In this document: in pieces, positions 8,499 to 17,036 of the stretch
Layout of the letters: the number at the start of each line of letters is the position of its first letter
Position numbering within the stretch: the stretch's first letter is position 1
NCBI GenBank assembly: GCA_965220835.1
Contig: OZ244842.1
Coordinates: 496,001-560,000, forward strand
Source: Azophilus sp965220835
GTDB taxonomy: Bacteria; Pseudomonadota; Gammaproteobacteria; Pseudomonadales; Azotimanducaceae
DNA: 64,000 bases
Direction of reading: 5' to 3'
Position numbers and translations under genes: made by a program
The notes under the pieces: model-generated
Database searches by the model: none
Seen by the model: the letters and a program-made list of their open reading frames with translations, nothing else
What the model was told of the DNA's origin: nothing

Positions 8499-9049
8499 GT
8501 GGCGCTCCTTGGGCGGCATGTGGCCTCGCCACAACCACCATAGCATAGCCCGCGCACCTGCTTGTTGGGCGCGGTTGGAGATTCGCCGAGGTGAAACTCC
8601 GCACCCTTGCATTGTGGTTGACCCCACTATGTTGCTGAGATCGCAAGTGGCAGATGGGGCCTTCGGCTGCGTGAGCGTCGGGCAGCATTGGTTGCTCGGC
8701 TGGCTGTAACGGATCCACAGTGCCACGAAGATCCAGGAAAATCTGCGTGACATCGACGCTAGGATTTGTGCGAGATTTCCGCGCTTGGCGGAAGACGGCT
8801 GGCAAGATACTCAGACATTTCGTCCGGCTCCACAGCCACTGCGAATCCTGCACGGAACACACGCAAAGGAACTGTGTTAGCTTTTTCTTTAGGCAGCGGC
8901 TTGCAGCGAGTCATGGACGCAGTGGAAGCGATTTCTGAAAACGGTGCCCCAATCGTCACCGACGATGGGGTCGCTTGGGGCCAATCGTGCGCCCTGAGAG
9001 GTTTCTTGAGGGAAGCGCAGCACGCCCGTTTGACGGCATCCGGGCTGCG
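8499..9049. other. 550-bp stretch with no convincing gene
   Basis: Between the Uma2 start and the thioesterase start both strands carry short open frames (for example 8766-9053 plus and 8759-9211 minus) but none has a ribosome binding site or a recognisable domain. The minus-strand frame ends in SEYLASRLPPS and could be the tail of a decayed gene; this is a guess. No repeat or strong hairpin was seen. Confidence 0.4.
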
Positions 9050-9457
9050 ATGAGCGCTAAAGGCACGCCGGAGGCGGTTTTGGACGCGGTGGCGGCGGAC
9101 GAGCCGCTGCTTGCTCACAACGGCATTGAGTTCGTCAGCGCCGGGGAGGGCAGGGCGGTGATTCGGGCCACGGCCCTGGCCGTGATGGTCAATGCGGGTG
9201 GGCGCGTACACGGCGGCTTGGCTTTCCTCATGGCGGATACGGCCTGCGCCTATGCGCTGCGGAGCATTGGCCCCGGCGGCGTCACCCAGAATGCCAACAT
9301 GAGCTACCTGAACGCCGTTGAGGCGGGCATGACGTTGGAGGCCGTTGCCGAGGTGGTCAAGGCAGGTGCTCGGGTGGCCAGCCTAAGGGCGGAAGTGCGG
9401 GCGGGCGAACGGCTGGTGGCCCATGGCATCTTCAACTTCGCACTACGCCAAGCTTGA
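9050..9457 (+). CDS. hotdog-fold thioesterase, PaaI type
   Basis: 135 residues, the normal length of a single hotdog domain. The motif GRVHGGLAFLMADTACAYA (residues ~50-68) carries the HGG turn and catalytic Asp of PaaI-type acyl-CoA thioesterases, and TQNANMSYLNAV matches the following strand. The predicted role is hydrolysis of acyl-CoA, freeing CoA when beta-oxidation or aromatic degradation stalls. The ATG at 9050 is chosen because the fold begins just after it; an upstream in-frame ATG at 8975 would add 25 residues of no similarity. Translation signals are weak. Confidence 0.8.
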   Translation: MSAKGTPEAVLDAVAADEPLLAHNGIEFVSAGEGRAVIRATALAVMVNAGGRVHGGLAFLMADTACAYALRSIGPGGVTQNANMSYLNAVEAGMTLEAVAEVVKAGARVASLRAEVRAGERLVAHGIFNFALRQA

Positions 9458-9647
9458 GAACGGAACATTCTAAAGTGAGCGATGTTTTGCGCCAGGGAAA
9501 CCGCAACTGCCCCTGCGTGGCGTGAGTGCGCCTGAATGCTGAGGCTTGAAGAGCGCGGTCGACGCCGGGCCCTCAGGTTTGCGTCCAAGAGCGACGGCCT
9601 GGCCGCAACTGCGCTACACTAAAGCGCCGTTCGTCACGAGAAGCCTC

Positions 9648-10121
9648 ATGACCCAATTCCACGATCTCACCATGGAAACCCTGCAAGGGGAAAGCGTGGC
9701 TTTCTCCGAATACAAAGACCGTCTGTGCTTGGTGGTGAACGTCGCCAGCCGCTGAGGCATGACGTCCCAGTACGCCGGGTTGCGTACTCTGCAGGAGAAG
9801 TACCAGGACCGCGGTTTCACCGTGCTTGGGTTTCCATGCAATCAGTTTGGTGGCCAGGAGCCGGGCACCCATGCTGAGATTGCCGAATTCGCCCAGTCGA
9901 AGTACGACGTGAACTTTCCGCTGTTTGCCAAGGTGGAGGTCAATGGCCTCGACACGTGCGAGCTGTATCGACTGCTCAAGCGGTCTTCGCGGGGCGGCGG
10001 CACCATTCGCTGGAACTTCACCAAGTTCCTGGTGGACGGGCAGGGCGAAGTGCTGGAGCGCTTCGAACCGAGAGTCACGCCGGAGCAGATTGAACCGGCT
10101 ATTGTTGCTGCTCTTGCATAA
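9648..10121 (+). CDS. glutathione peroxidase, selenocysteine-containing (TGA at 9753 read as Sec)
   Basis: 157 residues if the in-frame TGA at 9753-9755 is decoded as selenocysteine. The protein reads NVASR-U-GMTSQYAGL, exactly the glutathione peroxidase active site, with Sec36 where other family members have Cys or Sec. Downstream, GFPCNQFGGQEPG supplies Gln70 and IRWNFTKFLVD supplies Trp122 and Asn123, completing the catalytic tetrad. The frame is uninterrupted on both sides of the TGA, and a SECIS-like hairpin begins 13 bases after it. The enzyme reduces hydroperoxides with thiols. An ordinary gene caller would split this into two pieces (ending at 9755, restarting at 9759). It requires SelA, SelB, SelC and SelD elsewhere in the genome. 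Confidence 0.9.
9753..9788 (+). promoter_or_regulatory. UGA Sec codon plus bacterial SECIS-like hairpin
   Basis: Thirteen bases after the TGA, AGTACGC (9769-9775) and GCGTACT (9782-9788) form a perfect 7-bp stem closing a six-base loop CGGGTT. The loop has G among its first two bases and starts 20 bases after the UGA, inside the 16-37 base distance reported for bacterial SECIS elements. The hairpin lies within coding sequence, as bacterial elements do. The match to a consensus was judged by eye, not by a SECIS program. Confidence 0.8.
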
Positions 10122-10451
10122 CCTAGGCAGGCGCACGGAGCGGCGCTACAAGCGTTTCCCCGAGGCGCACCCCTTCCACGGACGTCCTTCTGGGCTTCGT
10201 TTGACACAGCGAAAAAGCCAACGCAAGAGCTGCTGGCTCCAAGTTGTATTTTCACTCCACACGATTTGACCACCCCGCCCCATCTGTGCCATTTTCTGGC
10301 CCGACGAACTCCGCGTGGCCCGCCAGTCGGCCAAGTACCCAACCATGGACGTTCCGGTCCCGCATTAGTGATACCCGCCCCAAAGCCCAATGGGTGGCTA
10401 TAATGTCAAGCTTGCGTTGATGAAGGCGTCTAGCGCGCTTGGGCCACTTGC
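10122..10451. other. 330-bp intergenic stretch, possible promoter
   Basis: No gene is visible between the peroxidase and the ATPase gene. A perfect TATAAT (10399-10404) lies 48 bp before the ATPase start but the matching upstream hexamer is poor, so it is only a candidate -10 element. No terminator with a T-tract or repeat was found. Confidence 0.35.
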
Positions 10452-11771
10452 ATGCAGCCTTGGGACGAGGACTACGTTGATGATGGCGGCCATCGGCCAC
10501 AGGATGATGTGCCGCTGGACTACTTTCTGGCTCAGGGGGACCGTGCATCGATCAAGGGCACCGGAAGCCCGTTTTTCTCCGGGCGCGAGGCGGAGATCAA
10601 TGCGTTCCGTGAATCGACAAGATCCTTGGCCATTGGAGAAGGGGCCAACGCCACCATCATTGTTGAAGGCCCGCCGGGGTCTGGCAAGAGCGCGTTGCTC
10701 GACCAGTTTGCGGCGGATGTCAACAACTACCCGGAACACCACGGGCGAACATGGATTGCCGTGCCGATCAACGGCGCAATCGCGATGTCGCCTAGGGCCA
10801 TTATGGCTGCCGTGGACCGGGCGATCGCCACGCGCTTAGCCAGCACGGCCACAACCGACAAGAGGGCGTTGGATCGACTCTCCAAGCTTCTGCACATTCC
10901 GGAAGCCGAGGCGGCCCTTGCCGCCGCGAAGGCCATCTCGGACCGGGGCGTTGCGGCATTCGGATTCCGCATCGGCAAAAAAGACAATCAATCCCCACGC
11001 CACATGGAGGATCTGGTTGACCTGCGGGGAAGGCAATGGGCAGAGTGGAACATCGTGCTGATGTTTGACGAGGCGCAGCACATCTCAGCCGACAGCGTGG
11101 ACTCCCATCCCGGCACCTTGTCTTCCATCCACCAAGGGCTGGTGCAGCTGCCCCTCATATTTTGCGCCTTTGGCCTGCAAGGAACCGCCGCCGCTTTGAA
11201 GCGGGCGGGCGTCTCAAGGCTCACAAGAAAACGCCGCATCGGCATTCTCGGACTGCAAGAAGAGCAGGTTGGGATGGCGGTTAAGAGAGCCTTCCGCCAG
11301 TACGACGTGCGCAACTCCGAGCAGCTGGCGCACGCTATCGTCGAGCGTTCCGACGGCTGGCCACAGCACCTAGCGGTTTATCTGGAAGCCGCGCTTGACC
11401 AGGCCAAGCCGCAGATCAAGGCACGGAACTTCGCTGACGGCTCCAAGCTGGACGTCAAGGCCATCCTTTCCGAGGGGGACGAGATGCGGAAAAGCTACTA
11501 TGGAGACCGCCTTGAATCCTTGGCTGCCGTTAACCCGTCTTTCGCCAAGTACGCGGAGGGTTTGGCGAATCAATTGCGACAGGCCAGGCACCCCTTGTTG
11601 GCGGACGACATCATGCGCCAAGTCATCAAAGACCATGGTGTCACGGAATCCATCGCGGATGAGTTCTTGGTGGCCGCTACGGGTTGTGGGTTGGTGGCGA
11701 CCGACCAAGACCAGCGGTACTTTTCACCGATCCCCTCGTTTGTGACGCACCTGTCCAAGCGGAACGCTTAA
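10452..11771 (+). CDS. AAA/STAND-like ATPase, orphan
   Basis: 439 residues. It has an N-terminal region with FFSGREAEINAFRE (the 'box' that precedes many ORC/STAND P-loops), Walker A GPPGSGKSALLDQF (residues ~74-87), Walker B WNIVLMFDEAQHIS (~198-211), and a sensor-like LIFCAFGLQGTAAALKRAGVSR. The C-terminal ~150 residues are helical (VERSDGWPQHLAVYLEAALDQA and LADDIMRQVIKDHGV), resembling the winged-helix end of ORC-like or transposition-regulator ATPases. It has no recognisable effector domain and no partner gene. Possible roles are a defence or mobile-element ATPase; nothing in the context decides. The coding start is an ATG in CTTGCATGCAGCC. Confidence 0.7.
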   Translation: MQPWDEDYVDDGGHRPQDDVPLDYFLAQGDRASIKGTGSPFFSGREAEINAFRESTRSLAIGEGANATIIVEGPPGSGKSALLDQFAADVNNYPEHHGRTWIAVPINGAIAMSPRAIMAAVDRAIATRLASTATTDKRALDRLSKLLHIPEAEAALAAAKAISDRGVAAFGFRIGKKDNQSPRHMEDLVDLRGRQWAEWNIVLMFDEAQHISADSVDSHPGTLSSIHQGLVQLPLIFCAFGLQGTAAALKRAGVSRLTRKRRIGILGLQEEQVGMAVKRAFRQYDVRNSEQLAHAIVERSDGWPQHLAVYLEAALDQAKPQIKARNFADGSKLDVKAILSEGDEMRKSYYGDRLESLAAVNPSFAKYAEGLANQLRQARHPLLADDIMRQVIKDHGVTESIADEFLVAATGCGLVATDQDQRYFSPIPSFVTHLSKRNA

Positions 11772-11821
11772 CTCAAGCCACCACGGCGCAGGCGGGTCAA
11801 AGCGTCAGTGAGATGGCTGGA

Positions 11822-12961
11822 TTAACCGGCCACCGCGCCGGAGGTTCGCAGGCTGTTCACTGCCGCGTCATCAAACCCGAACTCCTTCAGCACCTCATCT
11901 GTGTGGGCGCCCGGGGTGGCCGCCGCGCCCGGGGTCTGGGGCGGCGTTCGGCTGAACCGCGGGGCGGCCGCGGCTTGGTGCAGGCCGTCGATTTCCACGA
12001 AGGTGCTGCGGGCGCGATTGTGGGGGTGGTCGATGGCCTCATGGAAGTCCAGCACCGGGGCGTAGCAGATGTCGGTGCCCAGCATGATGGCGTCCCACTC
12101 GTCACGGGTCTTGGTCTTGAAGATGCGTTCCAGGCGCTCGCGCATGGCGGGCCAGTTGTTGCGGTCCATCTGCCCGGCTAGGCCGTCCTGCTCGCCGAGG
12201 CCGGATTTCTCCAGCAGCAGGGCGTAGAACTGGGGTTCTATGGAGCCGATGGAGACGTGCTTGCCGTCTTGGGTCTCGAAGGTGCCGTAGAAGTGGGCGC
12301 CGCCATCGAGCATGTTGCGGCCCCGTTCGGGCAGCCAGTGACCAAGGTTCATCATGCCGAACACGCCGTTCATCAGCAGCGCCGAGCCGTCGGTCATGGC
12401 GGCGTCCACCACCTGCCCCTTGCCGGAGCGGCCGCGCTCGAACAGTGCGGCCACCATGCCGAAGGCCAGCAGCATGCCGCCGCCGCCGAAATCGCCCACT
12501 AGGTTCAGCGGCGGCACCGGAGCGCCGTCCGGCTCGCCGATGGCATGCAGGGCGGCGCTTAGCGAGATGTAGTTGATGTCGTGGCCGGCGGCATGGGCCA
12601 AGGTGCCGGTTTGCCCCCAGCCGGTCATGCGCCCGTAGATCAGGCCGGGATTTCGTTCCAAGCAGACGTCCGGGCCCAAGCCGAGCCGCTCCATGACGCC
12701 GGGGCGGAACCCCTCAATCAGCGCATCCGCCTGCTCAAGCAGCTTGAGCACCGTCTCCACGCCGTCGGGGTTTTTCAAGTCCACCGCGATGCTGCGGCGC
12801 CCGCGGGCCAGAATGTCGGCGCGCGGCGCGCCTTGGCCGACCGCCGAGGCACGGTCGATGCGAATGACCTCGGCCCCCATGTCGGCCAGCATCATGCCGC
12901 AGAAAGGGCCGGGGCCGATGCCTTGCAGTTCAATGACCCGAAGGCCGGTGAGTGGTCCCAT
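11822..12961 (-). CDS. alpha-methylacyl-CoA racemase (CaiB/BaiF family III)
   Basis: 379 residues. It interconverts (2R)- and (2S)-methyl-branched acyl-CoAs so that they can enter beta-oxidation. The three residues known for the mycobacterial enzyme MCR are all present at near-identical positions: His127 in AAGHDINYISLS, Asp157 in NLVGDFGGGGML and Glu242 in VSIGSIEPQFYALL. Those motifs separate a racemase from ordinary CoA-transferases of the same family, which use a single Asp. It is followed (upstream on the map) by an acyl-CoA dehydrogenase gene 16 bp away, likely one operon, which fits branched-chain acyl-CoA degradation. Confidence 0.9.
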   Translation of the reverse strand: MGPLTGLRVIELQGIGPGPFCGMMLADMGAEVIRIDRASAVGQGAPRADILARGRRSIAVDLKNPDGVETVLKLLEQADALIEGFRPGVMERLGLGPDVCLERNPGLIYGRMTGWGQTGTLAHAAGHDINYISLSAALHAIGEPDGAPVPPLNLVGDFGGGGMLLAFGMVAALFERGRSGKGQVVDAAMTDGSALLMNGVFGMMNLGHWLPERGRNMLDGGAHFYGTFETQDGKHVSIGSIEPQFYALLLEKSGLGEQDGLAGQMDRNNWPAMRERLERIFKTKTRDEWDAIMLGTDICYAPVLDFHEAIDHPHNRARSTFVEIDGLHQAAAAPRFSRTPPQTPGAAATPGAHTDEVLKEFGFDDAAVNSLRTSGAVAG

Positions 12962-12977
12962 TGGGTTCTCCTTGAAG

Positions 12978-14132
12978 TTAAAACGATCTCGGCATTTTCA
13001 GCACGTGCTCGCCGATGTAGCTGAGGATCAGGTTGGTTGAGATGGGGGCGATCTGGTAGAGGCGGGTTTCGCGGAACTTGCGCTCTATGTGGTACTCCTT
13101 GGCGAAGGCGAAGCCGCCGTGGGTTTGCAGGCAGACGTCGCCCGCCTTCCAGGAGGCCTCCGAGGCCAGCATCTTGGCCATGTTCGCCTCGGCCGCGCAC
13201 GGCTCGCCTGCATCGAACAGCCGTGCGCCCTTTTCCACCATCAGCCAAGCCGCCTCCACCTCCGCATAGCTGCGGGCGATGGGGAACTGCACGCCCTGGT
13301 TTTGGCCGATGGGGCGGTTGAACACCTCGCGCTCGGTGGCGTAGGCGCTGGCCTTGTCGATGAAGTAGCGGCCATCGCCCACGCACTCCGCGGCAATCAG
13401 GATGCGCTCGGCGTTCATGCCGTCGAGGATCACCTTGAAGCCCTGGCCTTCCTCGCCGAGCAGGTTGGTGGCCGGAATTTCGAGATCGTCGAAGAACAGC
13501 GTGCAGCTGTGGTGGTTGATCATGGACTCGATGGGTTGGATGGTGAGGCCCGCGCCCTTGGCTTGGTTGACGTCGACGATGAACGCCGAAAGGCCCTCGG
13601 TCTTGCGCTGCACCTGGTCGCGGGGGGTGGTGCGGGCCAGCAGCACCATCAGGTCGGAGTGCTCGATGCGGCTGATCCACACCTTTTGGCCGTTGACCAC
13701 GTAAACATCGCCCTCCCGGCGGGCGGTGGTTTTGAGGTTGGTGGTGTCAGTGCCGGTGGTGGGCTCGGTGACGCCGAAGCTTTGCAGGCGCAGTTCTCCG
13801 GCGGCGATCTTCGGCAGGTAGGCCCGCTTTTGCTCGGCGTTGCCGTGGCGCAGCACCGAGCCCATGACGTACATCTGCGCGTGGCAGGCACCGGCATGGG
13901 CTCCGGAGCGACAGACCTCCTCCATGACCACCGCCGCCTCGTAGACGCCCAAGCCGGCGCCGCCGTAGGCTTCGGGAATGAGCACGGTGAGGAAGCCCGA
14001 CTCGGTCAGCTCGGTGACAAACTCGGTGGGATAGCCCCGCTCGCGGTCGAGCTTGAGCCAGTAGTCCTCGCCGTACTTGGCGCAAAGCGCCCGCACGGCG
14101 TGGCGGATTTCGGTGATTTCCGGGGCTTCCAT
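12978..14132 (-). CDS. acyl-CoA dehydrogenase, isovaleryl-CoA-type active site
   Basis: 384 residues, full length. Marks: LQSFGVTEPTTGTDTTNL, YVVNGQKVWISRIEHSDL, and a C-terminal THGGFAFAKEYHIERKFR. The usual catalytic Glu in the I-Y-E-G-T segment is absent (LYQIAPISTNLILS), but Glu242 in LDGMNAERILIAAECVG sits where isovaleryl-CoA and long-chain dehydrogenases carry their catalytic Glu, so the enzyme should be active with the alternative base. The substrate is not known; the neighbouring racemase suggests 2-methyl-branched acyl-CoAs. The two genes are 16 bp apart on the same strand, with this one first. Confidence 0.88.
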   Translation of the reverse strand: MEAPEITEIRHAVRALCAKYGEDYWLKLDRERGYPTEFVTELTESGFLTVLIPEAYGGAGLGVYEAAVVMEEVCRSGAHAGACHAQMYVMGSVLRHGNAEQKRAYLPKIAAGELRLQSFGVTEPTTGTDTTNLKTTARREGDVYVVNGQKVWISRIEHSDLMVLLARTTPRDQVQRKTEGLSAFIVDVNQAKGAGLTIQPIESMINHHSCTLFFDDLEIPATNLLGEEGQGFKVILDGMNAERILIAAECVGDGRYFIDKASAYATEREVFNRPIGQNQGVQFPIARSYAEVEAAWLMVEKGARLFDAGEPCAAEANMAKMLASEASWKAGDVCLQTHGGFAFAKEYHIERKFRETRLYQIAPISTNLILSYIGEHVLKMPRSF

Positions 14133-14568
14133 TATTCCAGACGATTAAGACCAGGGCGGCACGCCGTCAAGCCGACCATTGATCGAGGCGGTTTCCTTGG
14201 CTCAAGGCCCTCCCGCCCTCGGACGCTAGGCGGCTTCCTTGGCTTGAGGGTGTCCCGCCCTCGGTCGCAGCGCGGCGCCGTGCCTCGGGGCGACGGAATC
14301 CCGCGCAGGCACGGCTTGTTTCCTGCGCGTTCAGCATCCAAGCTAAGCAGCCTGTTGGACTTGGGCGCTGAAAAGACCATAACGTATTGAAATAATGACT
14401 AATTCCAATGATGCACAAGGGAATCCACGGAACACATTTGCGATAAAAGCGAAGGGTTGCAAGCGCCCTTCCTTTAAGTCCGAAAGGCTGCTAAGGGTAT
14501 CCATGGCCAACGGTCCTAAGTGCGGCTGACGTGTAGAATGTGGGTTTTGCCGTGATGGTAGCAGCTTG
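14133..14568. other. 436-bp divergent intergenic region with a 42-bp tandem repeat
   Basis: This stretch between the divergent acyl-CoA dehydrogenase and MFS genes holds no credible gene. From 14188 to 14271 there are two copies of a 42-bp unit starting GCGG-T/C-TTCCTTGGCT, about 80% alike. The following part is moderately AT-rich (14380-14470), a plausible place for the two promoters, but no confident -35/-10 pair was identified. Confidence 0.55.
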
Positions 14569-15786
14569 ATGCCCTCCATCCCACTCGCCGCCAACAGGGG
14601 TGCCGCTTGGCGCACGCCGCTTACCCTGCTCATCCTGATGAGCATCGCCGTGCCGGTGGCCTTCAATGCTTGGTCGGCGCTGATCAACAACTTCGTCGTC
14701 GAGCGGGCGGCCTTCACCGGGGTCGAGATCGGCGTCCTGCAAAGCCTGCGCGAAGTGCCGGGCTTCATGGCCTTCACCACGGTTTTCGTGCTGCTGATCC
14801 TTAAGGAGCAGACCTTCGCGGTGCTGTCCTTGGCCGTGCTGGGCTTGGGCACGGCGCTGGCCGGGTTCTTTCCCACGGTCTATGGCCTGTACTTCACCAC
14901 CGTGCTGATGTCCATCGGCTATCACTACTTCGAGGCGGTCAAGCAGTCCTTGGCGCTGCAATGGCTTTCCCGTGAAGAGGCGCCGCAGGTGCTGGGCAAG
15001 CTGATATCCGTGGGCGCGGTGACCTCGCTGGCCGTTTACGGGGTGCTCTGGGCCCTGCTGGAGCTGGTTGAGCTCGACTATCGCTGGAATTTCCTGATTG
15101 CCGGCGCCGTGTGCATGGGGCTGGCTGCGGTCATGGCACTGGGCTTTCCGCACTTTCGGGGCCAGGCCGAGCAGCGCCGCAGCATCGTGCTGCGCAAGCG
15201 ATACTGGCTGTACTACGGCCTCACCTTCCTGTCCGGGGCACGGCGGCAGATCTTCATGGTGTTCGCGGCCTTCCTGATGGTGGAAAAGTTCGGCTACAGC
15301 GCCGCCCAGGTGACCCTGCTCTTCCTCATCAACTACGCCTTCAACTGGCTGTTTGCGGAGCGCATTGGCCGCTTGATTGCCAAAATCGGCGAACGCGCTG
15401 CGCTCACCATCGAGTATGCGGGCCTCATTGCCGTGTTCACCGCCTATGCCTTTGTGGAGAACGCCACCGTGGCCGCGGGCCTGTACGTCATCGACCACAT
15501 GTTCTTCGCCTTGCACATCGCCATGAGCACCTACTTCCACAAGATTGCCGACCCGGCGGATCTGGCCAGCAGCGCCGGGGTGTCGTTCACCATCAACCAC
15601 ATCGCCGCAGTGGTGGTTCCCGCGGCTTTGGGCTTGGTCTGGGTGGCCTCCCACTCCGCCGTGTTTTTGGTGGGCGTCGGCTTTGCAGTTGCCTCCCTCG
15701 TGCTGGCCCGCAACGTGCCGGACAACCCGGCACCGGGCAACGAGGTGATTCTGGGCCGCGGTTTCGGTGCCGCCAAACCGGCCTAA
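14569..15786 (+). CDS. MFS transporter
   Basis: 405 residues with about 12 predicted membrane helices. The start is the ATG at 14569, directly after an in-frame TTG. Helix-rich segments include TLLILMSIAVPVAFNAWSAL (first helix) and FMVFAAFLMVEKFGYSAAQ, and the charged turn between helices 6 and 7 is HFRGQAEQRRSIVLRKRYW. The cytoplasmic loop 2-3 motif is degenerate (LKEQTFAVLS), so this is a divergent major facilitator with no assignable substrate. The closest recognisable context is the sterol reductase-like gene that follows 150 bp downstream on the same strand. Confidence 0.8.
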   Translation: MPSIPLAANRGAAWRTPLTLLILMSIAVPVAFNAWSALINNFVVERAAFTGVEIGVLQSLREVPGFMAFTTVFVLLILKEQTFAVLSLAVLGLGTALAGFFPTVYGLYFTTVLMSIGYHYFEAVKQSLALQWLSREEAPQVLGKLISVGAVTSLAVYGVLWALLELVELDYRWNFLIAGAVCMGLAAVMALGFPHFRGQAEQRRSIVLRKRYWLYYGLTFLSGARRQIFMVFAAFLMVEKFGYSAAQVTLLFLINYAFNWLFAERIGRLIAKIGERAALTIEYAGLIAVFTAYAFVENATVAAGLYVIDHMFFALHIAMSTYFHKIADPADLASSAGVSFTINHIAAVVVPAALGLVWVASHSAVFLVGVGFAVASLVLARNVPDNPAPGNEVILGRGFGAAKPA

Positions 15787-15936
15787 CGTGCGGCTGGCCT
15801 TGGGGCTGCTCAGCCACAACGCCGCAGCGGCTTCCCAAGCCTGGCGCAGAGTGATGGGCATCAGGGTGAAACCATCGGCGCTGCCGTCCCGAACTGTGAT
15901 CGGCAGCATAGTAAAGTCACCGGAACGGCGGTTCTG

Positions 15937-17019
15937 ATGGACTGGCTGATCGGTTTTTTCACCCCTTGGATCGTATTCGCTGGCATCTTCGTGTTGCATC
16001 TGCTGTTGCCGGCCCGCCTAGTGACCGGCTACGTGCGTGATGAAGACTCCGGTGAGTTGCTGATCTACCGTCTAAACGGGCCACTGGTGCTCATCGCCTG
16101 CGTCGACACCTGGGCGGCTCTGAGCTTCAGCGGCACCGTGCCTTGGGGCTGGCTCTGGCAGCATCGATGGTCGGGGCTGGCGGGCGCCTGCACCTTGGGC
16201 GCGCTGGTCTCAGCGGCGGTCGTGCTGCGCAGCCCCAGCCGCGGCGGCGGGGTGCTCGCGGAACTCTATCTCGGCCGCCGGGAGAATCCGCAGATGTTCA
16301 ATCGGCGGGCCGATGCGAAGATGGTTCTATACTTGGCCGGCGCCATCCTGCTGCAGCTCAACTTGCTGTCGTTCGCGGCTCATCACTTCATCACCCATCC
16401 GGACGACCCTTCGCCCGGCGTGGTGCTCTACGTGATGCTCTTCTCCTGGTTCGTATGCGACTACCTTGTTTTCGAGCGCGTGCACCTATACACCTACGAC
16501 CTTTTTGCGGAGCGGCTCGGGTTCAAGCTGATCTGGGGCTGCTTGGCTTGGTATCCCTATTTCTATGCCGTGGGGCTCTGGTCCGCAGCCGACCTGCCCA
16601 ATCCCCATGCGCCCGCGTGGCTGCTGGTGCTGGCCGCGCTGGTCTTCTTCGCCGGCTGGGTTCTGGCCCGCGGCGCCAACCTGCAGAAGTTCACGTTCAA
16701 GCAGGACCCGCACCGGACGTTCCTTGGCCGCATGGCGCCGCGCTCATTTTCGGACGGCGAACGGCAGGTTTTGCACAGCGGATTCTGGGGCGTTGCAAGG
16801 CACGTCAACTACTTGGGCGAGATCCTCATGGCCTGCGGCCTGGCGCTGGCGCTTGGCTGGCCGTTGCTGGTCGGCCCTTGGCTGTATCCGCTTTACTACG
16901 TGGCGCTGTTGGTTCCTCGGGAACGCGATGATGACCGCCGCTGCGCTGAAAAGTATGGGGCGCTTTGGGAGCAGTACCGGCAAAAGGTGCCTTGGCGCAT
17001 TGTGCCGAAGGTTTATTGA
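15937..17019 (+). CDS. ERG4/ERG24-family sterol reductase-like membrane protein
   Basis: 360 residues with about nine membrane helices. The C-terminal third carries the family signature: GFWGVARHVNYLGEILMA, then YPLYYVALLVPRERDDDRRC and KYGALWEQYRQKVPWRIVPKVY, closely matching the NADPH-binding and terminal motifs of eukaryotic C14/C24 sterol reductases and the lamin B receptor. Upstream, GGGVLAELYLGRRENPQMF also fits (family: ELNPRI-type loop). The predicted reaction is NADPH reduction of a sterol or related polyprenoid double bond. Bacterial members exist, for example in sterol-making or host-associated species, but whether this one sees bacterial, dietary or host sterol is unknown. It is followed 17 bp later by a nitroreductase gene. 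Confidence 0.85.
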   Translation: MDWLIGFFTPWIVFAGIFVLHLLLPARLVTGYVRDEDSGELLIYRLNGPLVLIACVDTWAALSFSGTVPWGWLWQHRWSGLAGACTLGALVSAAVVLRSPSRGGGVLAELYLGRRENPQMFNRRADAKMVLYLAGAILLQLNLLSFAAHHFITHPDDPSPGVVLYVMLFSWFVCDYLVFERVHLYTYDLFAERLGFKLIWGCLAWYPYFYAVGLWSAADLPNPHAPAWLLVLAALVFFAGWVLARGANLQKFTFKQDPHRTFLGRMAPRSFSDGERQVLHSGFWGVARHVNYLGEILMACGLALALGWPLLVGPWLYPLYYVALLVPRERDDDRRCAEKYGALWEQYRQKVPWRIVPKVY

Positions 17020-17036
17020 AAGGCGGGGAGCACTGC

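Noticed and set aside
8766..9053. short plus-strand frame with a Phd-antitoxin-like look (AISENGAPIVTDDG)
   Set aside because: Only a few residues resemble the antitoxin motif, no toxin follows, and there is no ribosome site.
9753..9755. TGA at 9753 as a real stop of a short peptide
   Set aside because: Homology to glutathione peroxidase continues in the same frame on both sides of the TGA, the active-site position fits Sec, and a hairpin lies just downstream.
14491..15999. 502-codon open frame on the minus strand
   Set aside because: Antisense to the MFS gene at 14569, with runs of His and Gln; no domain or start signal.
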